64,000 nt of DNA from CAYMWF01 sp964394085 [NCBI: uncultured Gemmatimonadota bacterium] (GTDB taxonomy: Bacteria > GCA-2686955 > CAYMWF01), in NCBI GenBank assembly GCA_964394085.1, contig CAYMWF010000017.1:1-64000 (forward strand), written 5' to 3'. The position numbers and the translations under genes were made by a program. Below, in pieces: positions 52,604 through 62,463 of this stretch. How positions within the stretch are numbered: position 1 is the stretch's first letter; each line of letters starts with the position of its first letter. Below the pieces are notes generated by a model. The model saw only the letters and a list, made by a program, of their open reading frames with translations, had not been told where the DNA came from and did no database searches.

Positions 52604-53455
52604 ATGAATGATTCAAAGAATCTGCAGCGCCTGGTGAACCACGTGTTGAGCGAGAGGCAGGCCAAGGTCTATCTGGCCCTTCTGCGCGTCGGCAGGGCGA
52701 GCTCGGCGGAGCTGCACCGGGCGGCCGACGTCCCTCAGTCCAAGATATACGAAGTGGTCAGAACACTGGTGCGCATGGGTCTCTGCAAGGAACGAAAGGC
52801 CGGCAACAGCATTACTTTCGAGACCATCGATCCGCGGATCGCCATGCAGTCGCCCGTTCTGGACCTGCAGGCGCGGCTTCAGGAGCTCAATCAGCTGACC
52901 GACGACCTCTGCAAGGTTTACGAAAAAGCGGAGCGGTCTCCGGATCCCGCCGAATTCGTGGAGATCCTCCACGGCAGCGAGGCCAACCACAGAAACTACT
53001 GCAACCTCGTTCGCAGCGCCAGGAAAGAGATCCTGGGCTTAGGAAGACCGCCCTACGCGGCAGGTACGTCAAAAATCCGCGATGAGCAGGACGATGCGTA
53101 TACCGTATTCCACTCTCGCGAAGGCACGAGCACCCGATACGTCTACGAACTCACCCACCCCGACCACGACTGGCTGATTCCCAGGGTGGAAGAGGGGCTG
53201 CGCGCGGGAGAGCGCTGTCGCATCGCAGAACGCCTGCCAGTCAAGATGATTCTCTTCGACTGTTCGCAGGTGCTGATCGCCCAGGATCGTCAGAGCGACG
53301 CATCATCGTCCGAGTTCACCACGACCCTGATCAGGCAGGAAACCGTCGCCCGTGCGTTTCACACCCTTTTCGAGTTTTTCTGGAGTCAAGCCATCGATTT
53401 CGAGGAATGGAAGGCGAAACATGCTCAGCTCTCCCATGATGCCACCGGTTCCTGA
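52604..53455 (+). CDS. TrmB-family transcriptional regulator
   Basis: The 283-residue protein has an N-terminal winged helix (LSERQAKVYLALLRVGRASS, then AELHRAADVPQSKIYEVV) typical of TrmB regulators. A coiled linker (about residues 90-115) and a C-terminal PLD-like sensor region (VEILHGSEANHRNYCNLV, then RSARKEILGLGRPPYA) follow. TrmB regulators often sense sugars. The first secreted propeller-like gene starts 54 nt after its stop, so it may control the 53510-57900 series. That link is positional only. Confidence 0.85.
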   Translation: MNDSKNLQRLVNHVLSERQAKVYLALLRVGRASSAELHRAADVPQSKIYEVVRTLVRMGLCKERKAGNSITFETIDPRIAMQSPVLDLQARLQELNQLTDDLCKVYEKAERSPDPAEFVEILHGSEANHRNYCNLVRSARKEILGLGRPPYAAGTSKIRDEQDDAYTVFHSREGTSTRYVYELTHPDHDWLIPRVEEGLRAGERCRIAERLPVKMILFDCSQVLIAQDRQSDASSSEFTTTLIRQETVARAFHTLFEFFWSQAIDFEEWKAKHAQLSHDATGS

Positions 53456-53509
53456 CCGGCGTCCAGCTGCGGGCCGAAGCCAGGATGGGCCGTTCGAAAG
53501 GAGATTCAG

Positions 53510-55246
53510 ATGCAGGGGATAACACATGCAATATTCGTAGTCATACTGGTGACAGCGTGCATTGGCGTCGCTGCGGACAGCGGCCGGGCTGAGCTCGGGG
53601 ATATCATCTACACCATTCCTTCGCCGGACCCGCCGGGAGGAATATACGGAGGCCCATGCCTTCACGACGCCACCTGGGCGGAGGGTGAACTCCTCATCGT
53701 AGAAACCGGTGACCATCATCTAATGCCCTCGAAATTTTACAAGATCAATCCTTTGAACGGAGCCATCCGCGATACGGTCGACATGCCGTTCGACGGCAAG
53801 TGCAGCGGAATCGCCTATGACGGCGCGAGCCTCTGGGTCGTAAAATTCAGCTACTCGCATGTCATCTACCAGATCGGACTGGACGGCGGCTATATCGGCG
53901 AGTTCCCCGCCGATTTCCACGGGACGTTCCATGCCCGGTACATCGACGTGGAAGGGGAATTCCTCTGGGTGGCGGCATACGGATGGGGATACCAGCACAG
54001 GCTGTACAAGCTGACCAGGAGCGGGGAGATTGTAGAGTGGTACGACACGACCGACATCCTCACCTACGAGAACGGCCTCGTATTGAACACCCAGTATCCA
54101 TCCGGATCCAACCTGTTCATGACGGATACGTATGACAATTCCATCAAGCGACTGAGTATCGAGGACGGCGAGGTGACCGTGGCGGACCAATGCCAGTCAC
54201 CCGCTTACACCGGGTGGCCCTGGTCCCGGCTGGGGGGCCTGGCTTTCGACGGCGAACACCTCTGGCACTATGAATTCGATGCTACTTACGGAGTGATCTG
54301 GTGCCTCGACGACGGCCTCGACCTGCTGGGCGATTACAAGATTGTACAGGCACTGGGCGAAGATACGTTCGGCGCATCGTCGACGGGACAGACATTCACG
54401 CCCGGTGTGGGCATCGATCCCGATCCGGGGCCGGTATCGACCGTCGATCTGCTGCAGATCAGCTTCTATAAAGGCAATTACGGCGCCAGCGACCCCTCGG
54501 CCACGACCTGGCTGAATCTCTATGACGGCAATCCGCACGACGGCGGGGTTCTCGTAGGAAGTTCCACCAACTCGATCGATACCTCGGTGGAAATAGCCCC
54601 TTCCGCGCCCTTGACATGGCAGTTCGACGAGTTGACCCTCGACAACACGACCGAGTACTGGTCGATCATGGAATCGACCGACACGGGCGGCGCCCTCGAC
54701 GTCGGAGTCTCCCTCGAAACTCACGACAGGAACCTGCATGATGTATACACCGGAGGGACCGGTCTCATCGCGGACCAGGCCAGGCACCCCGACTCCGTCG
54801 ACGCCAAATTCCGGATCTGGTTCGAATCCTCGTTCCCGATTCCCGACATCAAAGCCAACGGAGAGGATGGACCGGTAACGATCTACCAGGGAACCCCCCT
54901 GCCCATCGAGATCTCCCTCAACCCGAAACGGGAAGAGGGCAGCGAGGCCGACTGGTGGCTGCTCGCCGACTCGCCCCTCGGATGGTACTATTACGACCGT
55001 GAAACCTTCGGCTGGATTCCCGGTTCCCGGGTGGGATACCAGGCTCCTCTCTCCGTCATCGACCCGATCACGGTCTGCAGCGGAACGACCCTGCCCCACG
55101 GATCCTATACGTTCCAGTTCGGCGTGGACACGGAGATGAACGGCATCTTCGATCCCGATGCTGCTTACATCGATTCTGTCCAGGTGACGGTTCTGGAGAA
55201 CAGCGGGAAACAAAGCTGCGCAAAAGAAAGACCGGTGATTCAGTAA
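53510..55246 (+). CDS. Secreted propeller-like protein with C-terminal beta module
   Basis: The 578-residue protein has AAGGAG about 7 nt before the ATG and a signal peptide (1-28). Repeats of the type FDGKCSGIAYDGASLWVV, IYQIGLDG and LAFDGEHLWHYEF are like those of beta-propeller or glutamine-cyclotransferase-like proteins. A carbohydrate-binding-like beta region (about 290-440) follows. The C-terminal module has DIKANGEDGPVTIYQGTPL, ADWWLLADSPLGWYYYD and FGVDTEMNGIFD. That last module also ends the protein at 56686-57900. Function is unknown; ligand binding on the outside is inferred. Confidence 0.85.
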   Translation: MQGITHAIFVVILVTACIGVAADSGRAELGDIIYTIPSPDPPGGIYGGPCLHDATWAEGELLIVETGDHHLMPSKFYKINPLNGAIRDTVDMPFDGKCSGIAYDGASLWVVKFSYSHVIYQIGLDGGYIGEFPADFHGTFHARYIDVEGEFLWVAAYGWGYQHRLYKLTRSGEIVEWYDTTDILTYENGLVLNTQYPSGSNLFMTDTYDNSIKRLSIEDGEVTVADQCQSPAYTGWPWSRLGGLAFDGEHLWHYEFDATYGVIWCLDDGLDLLGDYKIVQALGEDTFGASSTGQTFTPGVGIDPDPGPVSTVDLLQISFYKGNYGASDPSATTWLNLYDGNPHDGGVLVGSSTNSIDTSVEIAPSAPLTWQFDELTLDNTTEYWSIMESTDTGGALDVGVSLETHDRNLHDVYTGGTGLIADQARHPDSVDAKFRIWFESSFPIPDIKANGEDGPVTIYQGTPLPIEISLNPKREEGSEADWWLLADSPLGWYYYDRETFGWIPGSRVGYQAPLSVIDPITVCSGTTLPHGSYTFQFGVDTEMNGIFDPDAAYIDSVQVTVLENSGKQSCAKERPVIQ

Positions 55247-55292
55247 AAATGATGAAAAGGGGAACGATCACAGGATCATCGAGGAGGTTCAA

Positions 55293-56648
55293 ATGAGAAG
55301 TACGACCGGTTCCGCACTCATCGTGATAATATCGATATTCTGCGCTGCCATAGCGGGAGACGGCAGCATGGCCGCCGTCGGGGATATCATCCGCACGATT
55401 CCTTCGCCGACACCGTCAGCAGGCTATAAATTCACGGGTGCGACGTTCGCCGAGGGTAAACTCATCGTAATCGAACAGAACAACACCCCGGCTCTGCCCT
55501 CGAGATTCCTTACGATCGATCCCGCGGACGGAACCGTCCTGGAATCGATCGAATTCCCGTTCGACGGGTATGTAAGCAGCATATCTTATGACGGTTCGGA
55601 TCTCTGGGTCTGCAACTGGTTCTCCGCGAGAGTCATCTACCGGATAGGGCTGGACGGCAGCCTCATCGACCAGTTCACCCCGGATATCGGCGGCTACTTC
55701 CGGGCCCATTCCGTCAACTGCGAAGGGGACATCCTCTGGGTCGGAGCCAATGCGCTCAACTGGGACGACTGGACCAGGCTGTTCAAGATGACCAGGAGCG
55801 GAGAGGTTCTCGAATGGTACAGCACCACCGGCATCGTTGAAGGGTATCTGGACGGTGTAATCGACACGAGCTATCCCGCGGGATCCAATCTGTTCGTGAT
55901 AGATGACCATGGATACTACGAATCCAGGACCATCAAGCGTTTGAGTATAACGGACGGCTCGGTGACGGTGCTGGACGAATTCGATTCACCCGCCGAGCCC
56001 GACAGAGCGAGGGGGATGGCCTTCGACGGCGAATACCTGTGGCTAAATGCGGCATATCCCGGTCAGGGAGTGATCTGGTGCCTGAACAACGGCCCCAACC
56101 TGCGGGCGGAGTACCTCATTGAACAAACCGTCAGCGGCGGGTACAACCCATGGATCAAGGGACAGACCTTTACTCCCGGCATCGGCATCGATCCCGATCC
56201 CGGACCCGTGTCGGCAATGGACCTGACCGGGATCGTGTTCTATCGAAGCTCGCAGGGCTGGTCCGGCCCAACGAGTCATTTCTATCTCAATATTTACGAC
56301 GGGGATCCGGTCAACGGCGCCGGAGCATTCGTCGGCAGCTCCATCAATTCGATCGATGTCGCGCCTCTGGATAATCACAATCCGATGATATGGAATTTCG
56401 ACCAGATCTCCCTGGATTACGATCACGAGTACTGGGCGCTGGTTTCATCGACCGAGACGGACGGTGGATTCGACGTTTGGTGCGGGATGAGGGAAAGCAA
56501 TCAAACCGATCCGTATGCCGGGGGAACCTCCATTGCCGGTATTTCGGGCGACCCAGGCGGTTATTTTGTCAAGCCCACCATAGACCTGGCTTTCGAGATC
56601 GGGCTCGAGTCATGGGATCGCACGGAAATCCTGCTTCACAGTTTTTAA
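55293..56648 (+). CDS. Secreted propeller-like protein, shorter paralogue
   Basis: The 451-residue protein has AGGAGG 5 nt before the ATG and a signal peptide (1-28). It parallels the first 440 residues of the preceding protein: GDIIRTIPSP, FPFDGYVSSISYDGSDLWVC, GQTFTPGIGIDPDPGPVS and GSSINSID. It lacks the final DWWLLA module and stops after GLESWDRTEILLHSF. Either it lost its C-terminal module or the neighbour gained one. The 46-nt gap suggests one operon. Confidence 0.85.
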   Translation: MRSTTGSALIVIISIFCAAIAGDGSMAAVGDIIRTIPSPTPSAGYKFTGATFAEGKLIVIEQNNTPALPSRFLTIDPADGTVLESIEFPFDGYVSSISYDGSDLWVCNWFSARVIYRIGLDGSLIDQFTPDIGGYFRAHSVNCEGDILWVGANALNWDDWTRLFKMTRSGEVLEWYSTTGIVEGYLDGVIDTSYPAGSNLFVIDDHGYYESRTIKRLSITDGSVTVLDEFDSPAEPDRARGMAFDGEYLWLNAAYPGQGVIWCLNNGPNLRAEYLIEQTVSGGYNPWIKGQTFTPGIGIDPDPGPVSAMDLTGIVFYRSSQGWSGPTSHFYLNIYDGDPVNGAGAFVGSSINSIDVAPLDNHNPMIWNFDQISLDYDHEYWALVSSTETDGGFDVWCGMRESNQTDPYAGGTSIAGISGDPGGYFVKPTIDLAFEIGLESWDRTEILLHSF

Positions 56649-56685
56649 ATCCTCAGCGGGAGAGCAAGGAAGGGGAAAAGCAACC

Positions 56686-57900
56686 ATGAAAACCTCACTG
56701 AAACGATTTACAGGTTGTATCTTTATACTCGGTGTCTTGTTTCTGTCGGCAATCCCTGCTTCTCATGCCAGAGAGCTGTATGTCGCTTACAGTGTTCCCG
56801 GAGATATTTTTCATCTCGGCAGGATCGACCATGCAGATCCGGAGGTAGTGGAAGATCTGGGAACCATGGGTCACAAGCTCTTCAGGGCCCTCGAGTTCGC
56901 GGGAGACGGGCGGCTCTATGCCTACGAGAACCAGCTCTGGGGGCCGAGCCAGCTCTACGAAGTCAATCCGAGCAATGCAGCGTTGACGCCTGTCGGCCCA
57001 TCGGGCAGCCAGAGGATAGACGGCATGGCGTACAACCCGGTCGACGGCAGGATGTACGGCGTGGATGCAGTCACCAGCAAGCTTTTTTGCATCGATCTGG
57101 AGACGGGGAATATCACGACCGAAGGCACCATGCGGGAAGACGGGCCGCTGCCCTGGAGCTGGATAGCAGGTATCGCGGCAGATGATTCGGGGTATTTCTA
57201 TATCTACAATAACGCCGGCGGCATATACGAAACGGAGCAGGGGGTCTATCGAAGCACGGAGCCGGGCGGCCTCGACTTCGAGTGGATCTACGACCTCAAC
57301 GGGGAGTTCGGCCTCGCCGGCTCGAACCTGCAGACCCCCGCCCCTCTCTACTACGACTGGTCATCTCCGGACGGGAGGGGGTACGGCTGGGTTCAGGAGA
57401 GAGACTTGTTCCTAACGGGGTGGTACGGTTACGACTGGGGGAATGATCCGGGATTGTCCTGGACCCGGTACCCTCCCTATCCCCTTGAGTATACCATGTT
57501 CTATGCCTGGACGGCGGCCCCGGATGTTTCCCCTCTCGCCGACATCAAGGTCAACGGCTCCGACGAACCGGTCACAATCGTCGAGGGCCAGGATCTCACG
57601 GTCGAAGTATCCCTCGATCCGAGGTCGAAAGCAGGCGAGGACGCCGACTGGTGGCTGCTCGCCGAATCTCCCTTCGGGTGGTATCGTTACGATCTCGGCG
57701 GCGGAAACTGGGTTCCGGGCCTGGAAGCGGCCCATATGGGACCTCTTACCCCGCTGGAGCCTTCAACCGCCTACGACGGAACGGCCTCGCCCGCCGGTTT
57801 CTACACCCTCTATTTCGGCGTGGACACGAACATGAACGGCACCCCCGATATGGGTGCGATGCACTACGACTCCGTCGAAGTAACGGTTCTGCCGAGATAA
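56686..57900 (+). CDS. Secreted protein with WD/NHL-like N-terminus and DWWLLA module
   Basis: The 404-residue protein has GGAAGGGG upstream of the ATG and a signal peptide (1-28). Its first 280 residues show repeated statements like LEFAGDGRLYAYENQLWG and MAYNPVDGRMYGVDAVTSKL, a propeller-type pattern. The C-terminal 120 residues carry DIKVNGSDEPVTIVEGQDL, ADWWLLAESPFGWYRYD and YFGVDTNMNGTPD, the same module as in 53510-55246. Spacing of 37 nt to the previous gene supports co-transcription. The following 160 bp hold a G-run and T-rich sequence but no clear terminator. Confidence 0.83.
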   Translation: MKTSLKRFTGCIFILGVLFLSAIPASHARELYVAYSVPGDIFHLGRIDHADPEVVEDLGTMGHKLFRALEFAGDGRLYAYENQLWGPSQLYEVNPSNAALTPVGPSGSQRIDGMAYNPVDGRMYGVDAVTSKLFCIDLETGNITTEGTMREDGPLPWSWIAGIAADDSGYFYIYNNAGGIYETEQGVYRSTEPGGLDFEWIYDLNGEFGLAGSNLQTPAPLYYDWSSPDGRGYGWVQERDLFLTGWYGYDWGNDPGLSWTRYPPYPLEYTMFYAWTAAPDVSPLADIKVNGSDEPVTIVEGQDLTVEVSLDPRSKAGEDADWWLLAESPFGWYRYDLGGGNWVPGLEAAHMGPLTPLEPSTAYDGTASPAGFYTLYFGVDTNMNGTPDMGAMHYDSVEVTVLPR

Positions 57901-58060
57901 GCCTGCAGGATTGAAACTGTACAGTGGGGGGGGGGCAGGTATGTCCCTCTTTTTCCTCTCTCCCGGATTCCCTCAACCGACCGTTCAGGACATTCTCCAT
58001 GTGGAGAAAAGAAACGCGGATCGCCCGAAAAAAATAGATCCGTCCCCATTTTCTCATTTT

Positions 58061-60703
58061 CTATTTGAGGAGGATCATCTTCCTGCTTTCCGATGGATTC
58101 GAATCGCCGGCTGCGAGTGTACAGATGTAGACTCCGGAGCTTACGGACCTTCCCATGCTGTTGGTGCCGTCCCAGTGGATTGTATGCGTTCCCGCGGGCG
58201 CCGTTCCATCGGTCAGAATGGCAACGAGACGCCCCGCGGTATCATGCACGCTCACTTTCACCGTTGTTTCTGTCGCGAGCGTATACGTGATGGCCGTCGC
58301 GGGATTGAAAGGGTTCGGATAGTTCTGGTGAAGAGCGGTTCCGCCTGCTCGAGGAGCTCCCGCCGGGTCGTCAACTCCGACATCCGGTCCCAACTTTATC
58401 AGCCATAGATCGGGCCCACCGGGCCCGTAAGAATATGTGGTTCCCAGCAGGATGAATCCGCCGTCCGAGGTTTCCCGGACGCTGTATCCGTAATCCCGGC
58501 TTGTCCCGCCGAATGTCAGGTTCCAGACTTCCTTCCCCGTGGAATCGGTCTTTATGAGCCAGAAATCTGTGCGGCCCGATTGGTAATAGTGTTTTGTTCC
58601 CAGCAGGATGAATCCGCCGTCCGAAGTCTCCCGGACGCTCATACCATAGTCGTCATCGCCCCCATCGAAGGTTCTGTCCCACTCCTCGTTACCCTCGGAA
58701 TCGGTCTTTATGAGCCAGAAATCGGGAAAAAGTCCTCCATGGGTGCTCGTGTCTCCCAACAGGATGAACCCGCCGTCCGTCGTTTCCTGAACGCTCCGGC
58801 CTGCATCGGAGCCGCTGCCGCCGAAGGTTCTGTTCCACTCTTCGTTACCGCTCGAATCGGTCTTGATTAGCCAGACATCAGTATTACTCGAACCAGGGGG
58901 ACGGGTGAACCCGAGCAGCGCGAAACCACCCTTCGAATATTCCAGAACGCTTTGACCCGCATCCTTCAACTCCCCGCCGAAGGTTCTGTTCCACTCCTCG
59001 TTACCGTTCGAATCGGTCTTGATAAGCCAGACATCAGAGCTCCCTGCACCGTAGGATCTGGTGTCTCCCACCAAAATAAACCCGCCATCCGAGGTCTCCT
59101 GAACGCTGTAACCATTGTCAATCCCGCTTCCGCCGAAGGTCCTGGTCCATTCCTCGTTACCGTCCGAATCGGTCTTCGTCAGCCCGAAATCTGAACTCCC
59201 GAAAGGCTTTGTGTCTCCCAGTAAGACGAATCCACCGTCAGAGGTCTCCTGGACACTGCAGCCATGGTCCTCATCGCTCCTGCCGAAGGTTTTATTCCAT
59301 ACCTCATTCCCCTCCGAATCGGTTTTGATGAGCCAGGCATCTTCTTGGCCAGCTCCATAAAAATCGGTGTACCCCAGTAAAACGAACCCGTCGTCGGAGG
59401 TCTGCTGAACGCATCGACCTGATTCCGAGTAACTCGCTCGTTCACCGAAAGTCTTGCTCCATACCTCATTCCCCTTCGAATCGGTTTTGATGAGCCGGAA
59501 TTCTATACTGCCTCCTTCGTACGTAGTTGCTTCTCCGAGGAGCACTAATTCATCATCGGAAGTCTCAAGGACACTGTAGCCATAATCGTAACCACCTTCG
59601 CCGAAGACCTTGCTCCACTCTCCGTTTCCGTCGGAATCGGTTTTGATCAGCCAGTAATCCGACTTCCCGAAGCCCGAGTAGTATTTGGTTCCCAGCAAAA
59701 TGTACCCTTTGTCGGAGGTTTCCCATACACATTTGCCCACGTCATCTTCTCGCCCGCCGAAGGTACTTTGCCATTCCGGGTTTCCTTCTGAGTCGGTTTT
59801 GATGAGCCAGAAATCATCCTTGCCCGCTCCGTGGGAAAAAGTATGCCCGAGCAGCACGAACCCGCCGTCGGAAGTTTCTTTAATGCTTCGGCCGCAGTCC
59901 TCATTGCTTCCGCCGAAGGTCCTGTTCCATACTTCGTTCCCATCCGTGTCGATTCTAATAAGCCAGAAATCATAATTGCCTGCGCCGTAAGAGCCCGTCT
60001 CGCCGAGTAATACGAATCCGCCGTCCGAGGTCTCCTGAATACAGTAACCGCTGTCAAGACCACCCCCGCCGTATGTTCTGCTCCAAACCTCGCTGCCGCC
60101 GGAATCCGTTTTAATCAACCAGAAATCTGATTTACCTGCTCCATGGGAGTAAGTATCTCCGAGAAGTATGAGCCCCCCGTCCGAAGTCTCCTGAATGCAG
60201 CGACCTGCGTCGCGGGCATCTCCGCCGAAGGTCTTGTTCCACAGCTCGTTCCCATCCGAATCGGTTTTGACAAGCCAGAAATCCGTCCAACCCGCCCCGA
60301 AGGATTCCGTGCTCCCCAGCAGCGCGAATCCGCCGTCAGAAGTCTCCCGGACGCAGTATCCGTAATCCGCTCCGCTCCCCCCGAAAGTCCTGCGCCATAT
60401 TTCGTTCCCCTCGGAATCGGCCCTGAAAAGTGAAAAATCACTCTCCTGCCCTTCGAAGCACTTAGCGTATCCCAGCATGACGAACCCGCCGTCCGACGTT
60501 TCCTGAACACTCCTGCCATAGTCCAGCCCTTTTCGGTTGGGCTCTCCGAATGTCCGGGTCCAAAGGGTATCCGGCACTGCGAAGGCGGGTATTGTGATTG
60601 CCGCTGAAATAAGCAGCGAAATCATAATCAGCGCCGCGGGCATGGGCCGTCGAATGGTGAAACTCCACCGGATTTTTCTAATTTTGAACGAGTATGCCTT
60701 CAT
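58061..60703 (-). CDS. Secreted repeat protein (DGGF-LLG repeats) with FlgD-like sorting domain
   Basis: The 880-residue protein has AGGAG 7 nt before the ATG and a signal region (about residues 1-43). It consists of some fifteen repeats of about 50 residues: ETSDGGFVLLG, then DFWLIKTDSEGNEEWNRTFG. This is a propeller-forming pattern common in secreted proteins. The C-terminus (about 795-880) is a FlgD-like Ig domain with LHQNYPNPFNPATAITYTL, and it ends in SRKMILLK. In FCB bacteria this domain is the usual C-terminal signal of type IX or related export. A paralogue with a nearly identical end lies at 62624-64000. Confidence 0.9.
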   Translation of the reverse strand: MKAYSFKIRKIRWSFTIRRPMPAALIMISLLISAAITIPAFAVPDTLWTRTFGEPNRKGLDYGRSVQETSDGGFVMLGYAKCFEGQESDFSLFRADSEGNEIWRRTFGGSGADYGYCVRETSDGGFALLGSTESFGAGWTDFWLVKTDSDGNELWNKTFGGDARDAGRCIQETSDGGLILLGDTYSHGAGKSDFWLIKTDSGGSEVWSRTYGGGGLDSGYCIQETSDGGFVLLGETGSYGAGNYDFWLIRIDTDGNEVWNRTFGGSNEDCGRSIKETSDGGFVLLGHTFSHGAGKDDFWLIKTDSEGNPEWQSTFGGREDDVGKCVWETSDKGYILLGTKYYSGFGKSDYWLIKTDSDGNGEWSKVFGEGGYDYGYSVLETSDDELVLLGEATTYEGGSIEFRLIKTDSKGNEVWSKTFGERASYSESGRCVQQTSDDGFVLLGYTDFYGAGQEDAWLIKTDSEGNEVWNKTFGRSDEDHGCSVQETSDGGFVLLGDTKPFGSSDFGLTKTDSDGNEEWTRTFGGSGIDNGYSVQETSDGGFILVGDTRSYGAGSSDVWLIKTDSNGNEEWNRTFGGELKDAGQSVLEYSKGGFALLGFTRPPGSSNTDVWLIKTDSSGNEEWNRTFGGSGSDAGRSVQETTDGGFILLGDTSTHGGLFPDFWLIKTDSEGNEEWDRTFDGGDDDYGMSVRETSDGGFILLGTKHYYQSGRTDFWLIKTDSTGKEVWNLTFGGTSRDYGYSVRETSDGGFILLGTTYSYGPGGPDLWLIKLGPDVGVDDPAGAPRAGGTALHQNYPNPFNPATAITYTLATETTVKVSVHDTAGRLVAILTDGTAPAGTHTIHWDGTNSMGRSVSSGVYICTLAAGDSNPSESRKMILLK

Positions 60704-61070
60704 TCGCGACTCCTTCCGGAGGTTTTTCAGGCTCTACTTGGCGGTTTTTGAAAAAATACAGGTTCAGCCCTACCCGGCTTATTACTGCAGGCCGCAGGAG
60801 AACATAGCATCATCACCGCCGACCTCTGTAACTGCGAACTCCCGGATGTTGTAATTGAAGACGAAAACAGCGATGAACGCGGCTTCTCCGATTCGTGACG
60901 AAACACCGGAATCCTGTGCGAGTTCAGTTTTTGCCACTGCACGGGTGGAACCAGCATTTTTTGTCACGTGACAAATACTGTTTTGCGCCTCTACCAGTCC
61001 ACCGGGAGCAAAAATCAGGAAAAAGGGAGGAAACAGACCTGTCCTCTTTCCGCTTTTTCCTTTTCCTTTT
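60704..61070. other. Intergenic region with a dispersed repeat element
   Basis: These 367 bp lie between the start of the 58061-60703 gene and the stop of the ATPase, both on the minus strand. The right part (60951-61044) is the second copy of the CCAGCATTTT/GTCACGTGAC element. The left part should hold the promoter of the repeat-protein gene, but no box pair was called. Confidence 0.5.
60951..61044. repeat. Second copy of the GTCACGTGAC intergenic element
   Basis: The copy has CCAGCATTTTTTGTCACGTG, the 16-bp palindrome TTTGTCACGTGACAAA (60960-60975), and GGGAGG-AAACAGACCTGTCC at the end. Block order matches 52441-52510. The middle part differs in length and sequence. Confidence 0.75.
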
Positions 61071-62381
61071 TCACTGATCGAGAAGCCATTTCCAGGCCGG
61101 AACCGCTTTTACTGAAATTTCGTCTTTTTCGAAGCTCTGCTCCTGATTGTACGTAATGATCAGGTTCTCGCGAATCCCGAAATACCGGGCGGTTGTAATC
61201 AGCGGTTCCAATTCCCTTTTCAGAGTCTCGGAATTCGATATGTCCATCGATACCTGCACGCACATTTGAGGTTGAGCGTTATCGTCCGCAACCAGGAAAT
61301 CCACCTCCCTGTGTTTATTTCTGGTCATATAGTAGAATACATTCGACCATTTACGCCTCAGGTGTATATACACCAGGTTCTCCATCGCTCTAGAATAGGA
61401 GCCATCCCATGAAAGGCTGTTCTTATTCGCCAGTGCCCAGTCGATCGCATAGAGCTTCTTGTAGTTCCTTTCCTGCTCTTTCAGGGAATGGGAGAAAATC
61501 GGAACAGTGAACAGGAGCCATGCATCTTCCGCCAGTTGAATGTATTCCCTGACGGAATCCCTGCTGGTGCTGAACCCCGCCTCCTTGAGAAAACCGACGG
61601 AACTCTTGATTGTAAACGGTTTGCCGTTATTCGAGAGGAGATAGTGATACAAGTGGATGCACTGCCTGGGTTTACTCACGTTGTGCCGCTGCAGGATGTC
61701 TTTGAGTATCATCGTATCGAAATATTCGCGAAGAAGTTGTTCCTTCACATACTCATCCATGCCGGGAATCGCCGGAAAGGAGCCCCATTTCAGGTATTCG
61801 TCGAAAAATCTTCTCGTCTCCGCTTGTCCGATCGTAGACATCTTCTTCGGCCCGGTTCCCTTGAAGTCGAGAAACTCCCTGAAACTCAACGGATAAACAG
61901 TTGTTGAAATAGCCTTACCCCTCAGCTCCGTCGCAATCTCATCCCTCATCATCTTCGAGGATGAACCTGTAACCAGAACTTTCCAGAATCGATTCCTGCT
62001 GAGTTCTATTACATATTCTTCCCAGCCCGGAATTTTATGTATTTCATCGAGTATAAAGACAACAGGTGTTTTCAACGTGAAACCGGGATTAAGCTTGATA
62101 AAGGATTGCTGAATCAGGTTCAAATCGGTTGCGGACATCCCGGAGAGGATCGGGTTGTCGAAATCGATGAAACAGACATTGTCGAGCGAAGATATGGTCT
62201 TTTCCATGACCATCTCGCCGGCTCCCTGCAAAGCTCTGAAGCTTTTACCGGCTCTTCGTGCTCCGATAATCGAAGACACCATGTTATCGGCCAGGTTGAT
62301 GCCTGTTTCCCGCGGTATCAGCGGCGGGACGCCGAGAATCCTGAAATCTTCAATCTTTCTCTCGATTTCCTGCTCTAACAT
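61071..62381 (-). CDS. AAA-type ATPase of the DUF4143 family
   Basis: The start is placed at 62381 (MLEQEIER), with GGAG 7 nt upstream; an ATG 7 codons earlier lacks a site. The 436-residue protein has Walker A GARRAGKSF, Walker B VFILDEIHKIPGW and sensor VTGSSS. A DUF4143-type C-terminal part contains KLYAIDWALAN and KHREVDFLVADDN, the latter resembling a restriction-nuclease-like EVDF motif. These ATPases occur in large paralogous sets in many bacteria and their role is unclear. It lies between two paralogous repeat-protein genes, preceded by a palindrome and followed by a dispersed element. Confidence 0.9.
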   Translation of the reverse strand: MLEQEIERKIEDFRILGVPPLIPRETGINLADNMVSSIIGARRAGKSFRALQGAGEMVMEKTISSLDNVCFIDFDNPILSGMSATDLNLIQQSFIKLNPGFTLKTPVVFILDEIHKIPGWEEYVIELSRNRFWKVLVTGSSSKMMRDEIATELRGKAISTTVYPLSFREFLDFKGTGPKKMSTIGQAETRRFFDEYLKWGSFPAIPGMDEYVKEQLLREYFDTMILKDILQRHNVSKPRQCIHLYHYLLSNNGKPFTIKSSVGFLKEAGFSTSRDSVREYIQLAEDAWLLFTVPIFSHSLKEQERNYKKLYAIDWALANKNSLSWDGSYSRAMENLVYIHLRRKWSNVFYYMTRNKHREVDFLVADDNAQPQMCVQVSMDISNSETLKRELEPLITTARYFGIRENLIITYNQEQSFEKDEISVKAVPAWKWLLDQ

Positions 62382-62444
62382 TTGGGCTCCGTATGAAATC
62401 ACAAATTCTATTGTTTAAAAAGCAAGGTTATCAAATGTCTGTTT

Positions 62445-62463
62445 GTGACTAAATTTTAGTCAC
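62445..62463. promoter_or_regulatory. Palindrome upstream of the DUF4143 ATPase gene
   Basis: GTGACTAAA, a central T and TTTAGTCAC form a perfect 9-bp inverted repeat 64 bp before the ATPase start. A further half-site TTTAGTCA lies at about 62473. It may be an operator for the ATPase gene or an end of a mobile unit. Confidence 0.6.
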
